A stretch of DNA of 46,951 nucleotides, from assembly GCA_035626235.1 (NCBI GenBank), contig DASPOB010000044.1:1-46951 (forward strand), written 5' to 3'. Position 1 is the stretch's first letter; the number at the start of each line of letters is the position of its first letter. Shown here one piece after another: positions 41,507 to 46,951 of the stretch. Source of the stretch: DATFYP01 sp035626235. GTDB taxonomy: Archaea; Thermoproteota; Nitrososphaeria; Nitrososphaerales; Gagatemarchaeaceae. Below the pieces are notes generated by a model, which made no database searches, had not been told where the DNA came from, and saw nothing but the letters and a program-made list of their open reading frames with translations. Made by a program: the position numbers and the translations under genes.

Positions 41507-41608
41507 CCTCTGAAGACCTCCGAAATCATGGCCAGGACTTTGATAACAGGCTCTACAACTCTAGACTTCCCCTCCAAAATAGGCTGAAAGGCCTTCCCGA
41601 GGCCAACA

Positions 41609-41785
41609 ATGGCTCAGTATCAAACCGGACAGATTTGGGGAGCCCTCAGGAAGGCCTGGAAGGGGTACCGGATCGCAAAGGTCCAGCACGACGGTGCTAG
41701 GATGAGGGAATACGCCACACGCATCAGGACTCTCCAAGGCCAGCTGGGCGTCCCACTGGCAAGCTTCCCCGACTTGGGAATGTAG
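41609..41785 (+). CDS. Small protein, 58 residues, unknown
   Basis: MAQYQTGQIWGALRKAWKGYRIAKVQHDGARMREYATRIRTLQGQLGVPLASFPDLGM. It is basic and probably one long amphipathic helix (residues 5-45) with Trp and Tyr at regular spacing, then a short proline-containing tail. A CAAAATAG TATA-like element at 41574-41581 is at leaderless distance, and a strong terminator follows directly after the stop. The paired signals make a true single-gene transcript likely although I do not recognise the family. Confidence 0.7.
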   Translation: MAQYQTGQIWGALRKAWKGYRIAKVQHDGARMREYATRIRTLQGQLGVPLASFPDLGM

Positions 41786-41811
41786 AGGAGTACCCCTCCT
41801 CTCTCTTTTTT
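41786..41811 (+). terminator. Hairpin plus T-run terminator
   Basis: GAGGAG and CTCCTC, separated by a short TACCC-containing loop, are followed by TCTCTTTTTT. It lies at the stop codon of the 58-residue gene and before the convergent regulator gene, and reads as a terminator for the plus strand. Confidence 0.7.
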
Positions 41812-42475
41812 ACCGGCCGGTAAACTCTCTGTCTATCTCTTCGAGTATCTCTCCGACGACGCGTTGCTGGAGGCCGAGCGAGCTAGACAGGTCGCCGATC
41901 CCGTCTCGCTGCTCCTTGATCAGGTACTTCAAGACCCTTCTTCTGTCGGCGGGCCCCAGAAACGAGCTGGCTCTGGCGGCCTCCCTCAGCGCGAGGTTCC
42001 TCAGGTAGAGCAGCACAGCTCGCTCCTCCTCCATCTGTTTGAGCTTCTTGTCGACCTTTCCCACGAACTCCGCCAACGGCCCCAGCTTCGAAGCGTCGTC
42101 AGGGCGCAGGAAGGCCTCGTTGGCCTGGGCTACGAGCTGGGTGCCTTCATCCTGCTCCTGTCTTCCAGGGAGGTTACCGAACGTAAAGAGGCGCGCCCTG
42201 AAGAGGCTCGGGGCGAGGTCGATTGTGACCGAGACGCTTTTCGTCAGTATGTACTCCTTCCGCTGAGGCCCCCTCGGCGAGTCTTCCAGCATAGTACTAA
42301 CGAGGCCGGCGTCCTCCATTGTGACCAGGTGTTTGGCCACCAGCTGCTGGCTAAGGCCCAACTCCTTCGACAGCTGGAGCTGGTAGTTGGGCTCCTGGCT
42401 CAGCCTGGCGATTATCTGTCTCCTGATCGGGTTCTCGACCGTCCGAAGGACGGCGCCTAGGTCCGACTGGGTCAT
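41810..42475 (-). CDS. ArsR-like winged-helix transcriptional regulator
   Basis: 221 residues. An ArsR/HTH_20-type winged helix at the N-terminus: VLRTVENPIRRQIIARLSQEPNYQLQLSKELGLSQQLVAKHLVTMEDAGLV (9-59), followed by the wing TMLEDSPRGPQRKEYILT. The C-terminal half has a coiled-coil (KVDKKLKQMEEERAVLLYLRNLALREAA) and a final helical segment, which may include a second HTH (GIGDLSSSLGLQQRVVGEILEEI). It is divergent from gamma-glutamyltransferase, with overlapping promoter region, so it may control that gene or itself. Confidence 0.88.
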   Translation of the reverse strand: MTQSDLGAVLRTVENPIRRQIIARLSQEPNYQLQLSKELGLSQQLVAKHLVTMEDAGLVSTMLEDSPRGPQRKEYILTKSVSVTIDLAPSLFRARLFTFGNLPGRQEQDEGTQLVAQANEAFLRPDDASKLGPLAEFVGKVDKKLKQMEEERAVLLYLRNLALREAARASSFLGPADRRRVLKYLIKEQRDGIGDLSSSLGLQQRVVGEILEEIDREFTGR

Positions 42476-42513
42476 CTTGTTTTCCCTTGAATTCCTGCAA
42501 TATCCCTCTCTCG

Positions 42514-42521
42514 TATAAATA
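42514..42521 (-). promoter_or_regulatory. TATA-like box for the ArsR-like gene
   Basis: TATTTATA on the minus strand, about 39-46 bases before the regulator's ATG at 42475. Confidence 0.5.
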
Positions 42522-42563
42522 GGTTCTCGGCGAAGCGGCCGCGACTCGGAAAAGGTTCCAAGG

Positions 42564-42571
42564 ATTTATTA
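42564..42571 (+). promoter_or_regulatory. TATA-like box for gamma-glutamyltransferase
   Basis: ATTTATTA, 28-35 bases before the GTG start at 42599. Confidence 0.5.
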
Positions 42572-42598
42572 CAGAACGTCGGGGCAGCGGTTCCACTC

Positions 42599-44107
42599 GT
42601 GCCTCTCAGCAAAGTCTTGGTCGCAGGGAACGCAGCCATAGCCAGCGAGCATCCCCTCGCTTCCGTGGCAGGCTACGACGTCCTGAAAAGTGGAGGCAAC
42701 GCGTTCGACGCCGCCGTCGCAGTCAGCTTCGCGCTGTCAGTCGTGCAACACCAGATCGGGGGCCTGGGAGGCGACTTCTTCGCCCTCTCCTTCGAATCCA
42801 AGACCGGGAGGGTCCACTGCCTGAACTCCAGCGGGTGGGCCCCCTCTGGGCTCACCGCCGACCTCGTAAGGTCAAAGGGAGGTGGGGCGATGCCGGAGCT
42901 CGGCCCTCTCTCGTGCGTGGTCCCCGGCCAAATTGCCGGAGTCTCGGCGATGCATGAGAAGTTCGGCAGTCTCGAGTTCGAAAGTCTCCTCGGAGCGGCG
43001 GCTTCGTACGCCCGGGATGGGTTCCCTGCGGGTGACGGCATCTGCAGGTCCATTTCGTCTACGCTTGACGGCTTCTCTCCGGAAGCGAGGAGAGTCTTCG
43101 CTCCCCAAGGGGGCCCTCCCGCAGCGGGAGATTGGATTCGCCAAGAAAACCTGGCCAAGGTGATAGAGGAGATAGTAGAGGGAGGTGCAGAAGCCTTCTA
43201 CGGAGGCTGGCCGTGCGACCGGGTTCGCGAGACCCTCGAGCGCCTGGGCGTCCCCGCCAAGCCGGCTGACTTCTCCGACTTCAAACCAGAATGGGCCGAC
43301 CCCCTCGTTCTGGATTACCGCGGGACCAGGGTGTACGAGATGCCTCCGAACAGCATGGGTGCGACCACATTGCTGATCTTGAAGCTCCTTTCGGCCACGC
43401 CCCTCGCCGGGGTTGGGTCCCTTTCAAAGGAAAGGGTCGAAGCCACCATGGGCGCAGCCGAAGTCGCTTATTCAAGGAAGGACGCTATGCTCGGCGATCC
43501 AAGGTTCTGCAAGATAGACCTGGACCGGTTCTTGGACACGCCCGCCCCAGCCGAAAGGTATTCGGGCAGGGTTCAGGGCGGGGACACGACCGCGTTCTCT
43601 GTAGCCGACCAGGAGGGGAACCTGATCTCCGCCATCCAGAGTCTCTTTCGTCACTTTGGCTCCAGGGTCTTCGTCTCCGACTGCGGGATCATGCTGAACA
43701 GCCGGGCGTCGGGGTTCAGGATGAGTGGCCCCAACATAGTGGAGCCGCGCAAGCGTCCTCTCCATACCCTCTCGTCACTGATCCTTGAGCGCGGTGACGG
43801 CAGCCGCACGGCCATAGGGACGAGCGGCGGCGACTATAGGCCGTTGCAGCACGCACAGTTCGTGACGGACGTTGCCGACTTCGGGATGTCGCTCGAACAG
43901 GCTGTCGCCCATCCGAGGTTCGTCTGGAGCGAAGGGAGAGACCTCGTTGTCGAGGAGGGGTACCAGGCTACCGACTCTCCTCGCTACGACGTGCAGATGG
44001 TTCCTGGGCAGGGAAGGACGGGAGTCTGCCAAGCTGTGGAAGTCCGCGGCCGTGTGCGCAAAGCCGTGTGCGACTCCCGCGGAGACGGGATTCCCGCGGG
44101 CTTCTAG
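42599..44107 (+). CDS. Gamma-glutamyltransferase family protein
   Basis: 502-residue Ntn-hydrolase that transfers or hydrolyses gamma-glutamyl groups. ASEHPLASVAGYDVLKSGGNAFDAAVAVSFALSVVQHQIGGLGG (16-59) is the family's N-terminal signature. The autocatalytic threonine is in GGDTTAFSVADQEGN (about 333), where the proenzyme splits into large and small subunits, and GTSGGDYRPLQHAQFV (about 408-423) corresponds to the substrate-binding GTPGG loop. No signal peptide, so probably cytoplasmic. It lies downstream of a divergent ArsR-like gene. Confidence 0.93.
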   Translation: MPLSKVLVAGNAAIASEHPLASVAGYDVLKSGGNAFDAAVAVSFALSVVQHQIGGLGGDFFALSFESKTGRVHCLNSSGWAPSGLTADLVRSKGGGAMPELGPLSCVVPGQIAGVSAMHEKFGSLEFESLLGAAASYARDGFPAGDGICRSISSTLDGFSPEARRVFAPQGGPPAAGDWIRQENLAKVIEEIVEGGAEAFYGGWPCDRVRETLERLGVPAKPADFSDFKPEWADPLVLDYRGTRVYEMPPNSMGATTLLILKLLSATPLAGVGSLSKERVEATMGAAEVAYSRKDAMLGDPRFCKIDLDRFLDTPAPAERYSGRVQGGDTTAFSVADQEGNLISAIQSLFRHFGSRVFVSDCGIMLNSRASGFRMSGPNIVEPRKRPLHTLSSLILERGDGSRTAIGTSGGDYRPLQHAQFVTDVADFGMSLEQAVAHPRFVWSEGRDLVVEEGYQATDSPRYDVQMVPGQGRTGVCQAVEVRGRVRKAVCDSRGDGIPAGF

Positions 44108-44135
44108 GGAGAGGGCTGGCATGGCAGCCGAACTT

Positions 44136-44144
44136 CCTTAAATG
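44136..44144 (+). promoter_or_regulatory. TATA-like box for the UbiX-like gene
   Basis: CCTTAAATG, 23-31 bases before ATG 44167, consistent with a leaderless mRNA. Confidence 0.5.
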
Positions 44145-44166
44145 GCCGGAGTCATTCATCTATATC

Positions 44167-44733
44167 ATGCGGCTCGTCGTTGGGATATCGGGCGCCAGCG
44201 GAGCAATCTACGGCGTTCGTGCGCTGGAGGTCCTGAGGAAGCTAAGGGCGGAGGTTCACCTTGTCGTGACGACTGCGGCCCGGGAAACCATTCCCATAGA
44301 GACGGGGCTTCGAACCAGAGAGGTCGAACGGCTTGCCACCCGGACCTATGATATTGGCGATCTGACCTCCGTTTTGGCGAGTGGTTCGTACCAGACAGAT
44401 GGCATGCTCGTCGTCCCGTGCAGCATGAAGACGCTGGGCGGCATCGCCACCGGATACTCCGACAACCTCCTTCTCAGGGCCGCCGACGTGACATTGAAGG
44501 AGAGACGCCCTCTCGTGCTGGTCGTGAGGGAGACCCCCTTGTCTCTGATTCATTTGGAGAATATGGTCACCGTCACGCGGGCAGGCGCCGTCGTCCTTCC
44601 AGCGATGCCGGCGTTCTATCACAAGCCCAGGACGATCGACGAGCTGGTCGACCAGGTGGTGGGGAAGGCGCTCGACGTGCTTGGGGTGGAGAACGGCCTG
44701 CTGAAGCGCTGGGGTCGCGGAGGGCGAGCCTAG
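44167..44733 (+). CDS. ubiX: UbiX-family flavin prenyltransferase
   Basis: 188 residues. GISGASGAIYGVRALEVL (6-23) is the flavin-binding opening; VVPCSMKTLGGIATGYSDNLLLRAADVTLKERRPLVLVVRETPLSLIHLENM (about 82-133) contains the FMN/dimethylallyl-phosphate site, and PAFYHKPRTIDELVDQVVGKALDVLG is the C-terminal signature. It attaches a dimethylallyl group to FMN, making the prFMN cofactor required by UbiD enzymes. I chose ATG 44167; the frame upstream to 44068 lies inside the preceding gene. Convergent with the dehydratase small-subunit gene, with which it overlaps by four bases. Confidence 0.94.
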   Translation: MRLVVGISGASGAIYGVRALEVLRKLRAEVHLVVTTAARETIPIETGLRTREVERLATRTYDIGDLTSVLASGSYQTDGMLVVPCSMKTLGGIATGYSDNLLLRAADVTLKERRPLVLVVRETPLSLIHLENMVTVTRAGAVVLPAMPAFYHKPRTIDELVDQVVGKALDVLGVENGLLKRWGRGGRA

Positions 44734-45110
44734 AAACTCACCGACGCGCCGTCCACTCTCACGCTGGCACCTGTAGCGATCTTCGTTATGTCAATCATGT
44801 CCACGCACGGAATCTCGGAGATTATGACTCCGACAGCGACTATCGTCTCGCATTTTGAATTGATTATCGCCGACGGGGCAGCCCCGTTCCTCTTGAGCCT
44901 GTACAGAACGTAGGACCCTACGGTGGACCCTTTCCCGTTGGGGAAGACCAGCACTCTCCCCTTAACAGACTCGCCCCTGAGCTCATGCCCGCGCTCTATG
45001 ACTCTCCCCGTGTCCGGGTCCACACCCCCGTAGAACGACATCGGATTGGAGGAAACGAGGGCGATTCCCTCACCCTTCCCGTTGAAGATCACCCTGCCGC
45101 CGAGCCTCAA
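44730..45110 (-). CDS. Phosphomevalonate dehydratase small subunit (aconitase X swivel, DUF126)
   Basis: 126-residue swivel domain of aconitase X. GGRVIFNGKGEGIALVSSNPMSFYGGVDPDTGRVIERGHELRGESVKGRVLVFPNGKGSTVGSYVLYRLKRNGAAPSAIIN is the family pattern, with the glycine-rich FPNGKGSTVGSYVLY carrying the catalytic serine. With the large subunit it dehydrates mevalonate 5-phosphate to trans-anhydromevalonate 5-phosphate. I chose TTG 45110, which overlaps the large-subunit stop as TTGA; in-frame starts further upstream would lie inside that gene and precede the conserved part. Confidence 0.93.
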   Translation of the reverse strand: MRLGGRVIFNGKGEGIALVSSNPMSFYGGVDPDTGRVIERGHELRGESVKGRVLVFPNGKGSTVGSYVLYRLKRNGAAPSAIINSKCETIVAVGVIISEIPCVDMIDITKIATGASVRVDGASVSF

Positions 45111-46291
45111 TTCCTCCCTGTCGCCTCCATCACGCAATCCTCTAAGCTCATGAAACGCACCTTCGCACCTCCGTTCCTTAGGTAGTGACATGCCTTCGCA
45201 GAGTTTGTAGCGACGATGCCGTACCCCAACTCCTCTATCGGCGCGACCACCATGCAGGTGTCTGTCGCGAACTTGGCCCCGCTGCGTTCTACCTGCCGAG
45301 AGTATCCCGCCTCATCGCTCAGGCGCTTCACTTCCCTGCTGCAGCAGACCCAGAACTCCTTGGTGACCTTCTTGCCCTTCAAGAGCTCTGCTATGGTCTT
45401 CACCTCGGCAAGGGAGCAGTGAGGGCACCCGACGGAGACGAAGTCGGGAGAACCCTCGTCGTTGAGCTTGGCCTCGGTCTCCGAGAGGTCTCTTGAGGTG
45501 AAACGTATGGCCTCGGTTTCGCCAGCCCCCGCACCAGCCTCCGGTGTCACCCCCTCCATGTGGAACATGGCAACTCCTCCTGAGCTCGCAAGTGCAGCCG
45601 AGAGTGTCTTCAGTTCCTCGAGGCCCGCAGACCGCACCCTGGTGAAGAACGGGATTCCATCCTTTACCTCCTTCCCGACAAAGTATCCCATCGCGGAGAA
45701 GTCTTCGGGCGATTCAAGCGGGGCTTCGATGTCGACTCTCAGCGTCGGCCGCCGGCTTTCATCGAGGTGGAGACCGTATAGCGGCGTAAGGCCTGTAAGG
45801 CTGGCAGCCAAGGCGCTCGGTCCCCCTTCCCGGTTCGTCCTCGCACCCAGCACTGAGTTGGCATAAACCACAGCGGAGCTCTCCCCCCACGCAATATGGT
45901 CCCCGAACCTGGGCTCGTTCCCTGCGAGGTAGGGGGTGCATGTGCACGTGACCTCCAGGCCCAGCCTTCTGTAGGCGTCGATAACCTCCAGCTGCTTCTT
46001 CGCGAAGGCACTGCCTATGCCCTGGGACTTCCAATCGGTCAGGCTCATCCCGGCTGGGTTCATGGTGGTCTTCACCCTTGCCCTGCCGTCCTTCGCGAGT
46101 TCGTTCAGGAACTCGACGCCAGCGTCCCCGAGGTTCTTGTAAGAGACGCCGGACACCTGGACGCTTGTAACCCTGACCAACCTCTTCGCTCCATAGATTT
46201 CTCCCAGGGCAACCAGAATCTGCATGCTCTTCTGAGCCGCTCGCCCCTCGGCGCCCGAAAGCAACGCCTCTTCTTCTCTCGTTAGATGCAC
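45107..46291 (-). CDS. Phosphomevalonate dehydratase large subunit (aconitase X)
   Basis: 394 residues, catalytic iron-sulfur subunit of the archaeal modified mevalonate pathway. The opening HLTREEEALLSGAEGRAAQKSMQILVALGEIYGA, the substrate region TMNPAGMS, the cluster cysteines in VTCTCTPYLAGNEPRFGDHIAWGESSAVVYANSVLGARTNREGG, VGCPHCSLAE and CCSREV, and DTCMVVAPIEELGYGIVATNSAKACHYL, are all typical of aconitase X. It is upstream of the small subunit (TTGA coupling) and 7 bases after the UbiD-type gene. ATG 46291. Confidence 0.95.
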   Translation of the reverse strand: MHLTREEEALLSGAEGRAAQKSMQILVALGEIYGAKRLVRVTSVQVSGVSYKNLGDAGVEFLNELAKDGRARVKTTMNPAGMSLTDWKSQGIGSAFAKKQLEVIDAYRRLGLEVTCTCTPYLAGNEPRFGDHIAWGESSAVVYANSVLGARTNREGGPSALAASLTGLTPLYGLHLDESRRPTLRVDIEAPLESPEDFSAMGYFVGKEVKDGIPFFTRVRSAGLEELKTLSAALASSGGVAMFHMEGVTPEAGAGAGETEAIRFTSRDLSETEAKLNDEGSPDFVSVGCPHCSLAEVKTIAELLKGKKVTKEFWVCCSREVKRLSDEAGYSRQVERSGAKFATDTCMVVAPIEELGYGIVATNSAKACHYLRNGGAKVRFMSLEDCVMEATGRN

Positions 46292-46298
46292 TCGGAAT

Positions 46299-46951
46299 CT
46301 ACTCCAGGTAGTCTTCTGCTCTTATCTTGTCCTCCAGTGGGTTTCTCGCCTTGACGAAGGCGTCTCTAGGAACCCCGAACGGAATCGTCGCGTCGAGGCC
46401 TGCCTTGCAGGTCTTCCGCGTCACCTGGTCTGCGGACGGGTCCAGCGACGACCCGAGCTCGCCAGGCTTGACCGATAGGCCTTTGTCCAGCTGGCTCCTC
46501 GTCGCTATCGCCCACTCTACGGCGTTGGGGTCGGTGATGTCGATGTCCTCGTCCACGACGATGGCGTGCTTGAGGCTGGGGTGTCCCCGGAAGGCCGCCT
46601 CCAGAGCCTTGGACGGGTCCCCCTCGCTCTTCTTCCTAATTTTCACGACGCCGTGCAGCCAGGACGAACCCCCTGCGGTCAGGCGGACGTCGAGGCATTC
46701 GCACGCCTTGCTGACCTCCCTGAACATCGTCGCCTCTCTGGGGGTCCCCATCAGGAATCTGTGCTCGGACCCCCCTGGCACAATGGCCTGGTAGATCGGG
46801 TCTCTTCTGTGTGTCACCCTCTTGACTTTGATGACGCGCTGCTTCCTCACTATGTCGTAAGCTCCGACGATGTCCGGGAAAGGCCCTTCGTCGACGAAAT
46901 CGTCGGTCACCTCGCCCTCGAGCACGAGTTCGCACTCCGCCGGGACGACAG
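46299..46951 (-). CDS. UbiD-family decarboxylase, probably anhydromevalonate phosphate decarboxylase (partial)
   Basis: C-terminal 217 residues or so; the gene continues past the window end. PAECELVLEGEV (just inside the edge) is the UbiD motif with catalytic glutamates, followed by EGPFPDIVGAYD, a cofactor-site segment, and the family's C-terminal helix (KARNPLEDKIRAEDYLE). Based on its place next to aconitase X and UbiX, it likely decarboxylates trans-anhydromevalonate 5-phosphate to isopentenyl phosphate using prFMN. This is the route characterised in Aeropyrum pernix; assignment here is by synteny. Likely co-transcribed with the dehydratase genes. Confidence 0.88.
   Translation of the reverse strand, partial: VVPAECELVLEGEVTDDFVDEGPFPDIVGAYDIVRKQRVIKVKRVTHRRDPIYQAIVPGGSEHRFLMGTPREATMFREVSKACECLDVRLTAGGSSWLHGVVKIRKKSEGDPSKALEAAFRGHPSLKHAIVVDEDIDITDPNAVEWAIATRSQLDKGLSVKPGELGSSLDPSADQVTRKTCKAGLDATIPFGVPRDAFVKARNPLEDKIRAEDYLE

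Noticed and set aside
1..46951. CRISPR array, rRNA genes, complete insertion sequence or transposase
   Set aside because: I saw no regularly spaced direct repeats, no rRNA sequence and no transposase or integrase motifs in any frame.

Overview
The window is archaeal chromosome. Evidence: three A-type ATP synthase subunits, an aIF1/SUI1 C-terminus, a TFB-like protein, geranylgeranyl-diphosphate synthase, the archaea-specific branch of the mevalonate pathway, two intron-containing tRNAs, and many genes that start (often with TTG or GTG) about 25-40 bases after a TATA-like box, as leaderless archaeal mRNAs do. GC is high. An 11-subunit-type Complex I lacking NuoEFG, together with the phosphomevalonate dehydratase/UbiD route, would fit a Thermoproteota (TACK) member such as a non-ammonia-oxidising Nitrososphaeria or a Bathyarchaeia lineage; that placement is an inference.

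Region 1 (1-15.4 kb) is energy metabolism. After the aIF1 tail comes nuoH-I-J-K-M-L-M-N, eight tightly packed or overlapping genes for the membrane arm plus the ferredoxin-like subunit of Complex I. nuoABCD are not adjacent. Convergent to them is A-ATPase subunit I, then an unrecognised 428-residue protein, then subunits C and K on the other strand, then GGPP synthase. Proton pumping and ATP synthesis genes are therefore side by side, but the ATPase genes are broken up.

Region 2 (15.5-20.6 kb) is accessory. An unknown gene precedes tRNA-Glu(UUC), which carries a non-canonical intron near the D arm. A class III nucleotide cyclase-TolB-TPR protein follows, and behind it lies a 19-bp near-copy of the tRNA-Glu 3' end, which looks like an attachment-site scar. 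Small proteins of the SnoaL and GNAT types follow.

Region 3 (20.8-27.3 kb) is the most novel part. Five same-strand genes are closely spaced: a coiled-coil/helical protein, a secreted or membrane protein with a C-terminal zinc ribbon, a 411-residue protein with weak SelO/kinase-like motifs, a GNAT acetyltransferase, and a DExH (DEAH/HrpA-like) helicase. The last three are effectively fused as an operon (4-base GTGA overlap, then a 25-base gap). I know of no described system with this composition.

Region 4 (27.4-36.5 kb) holds a DUF3052 protein, a TFB-like core without zinc ribbon (possibly coupled to a tiny upstream ORF), an RHH-like protein, a TauE/SafE plus DUF1634 pair, a HAD phosphatase, LigB-like and MBL hydrolases, an M20 amidohydrolase, a DUF429 protein, a DUF998-like membrane protein and a GNAT.

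Region 5 (36.5-47 kb) has a second GNAT, tRNA-Leu(UAA) with a canonical 37/38 intron, PolX-PHP polymerase, an M24 peptidase, proline dehydrogenase, a 58-residue small protein followed by a clear terminator, an ArsR-like regulator divergent from gamma-glutamyltransferase, and finally UbiX, phosphomevalonate dehydratase small and large subunits, and a UbiD-type decarboxylase running off the end. These last four make and use prenylated FMN to carry mevalonate phosphate toward isopentenyl phosphate, supplying the GGPP synthase encoded 30 kb away.
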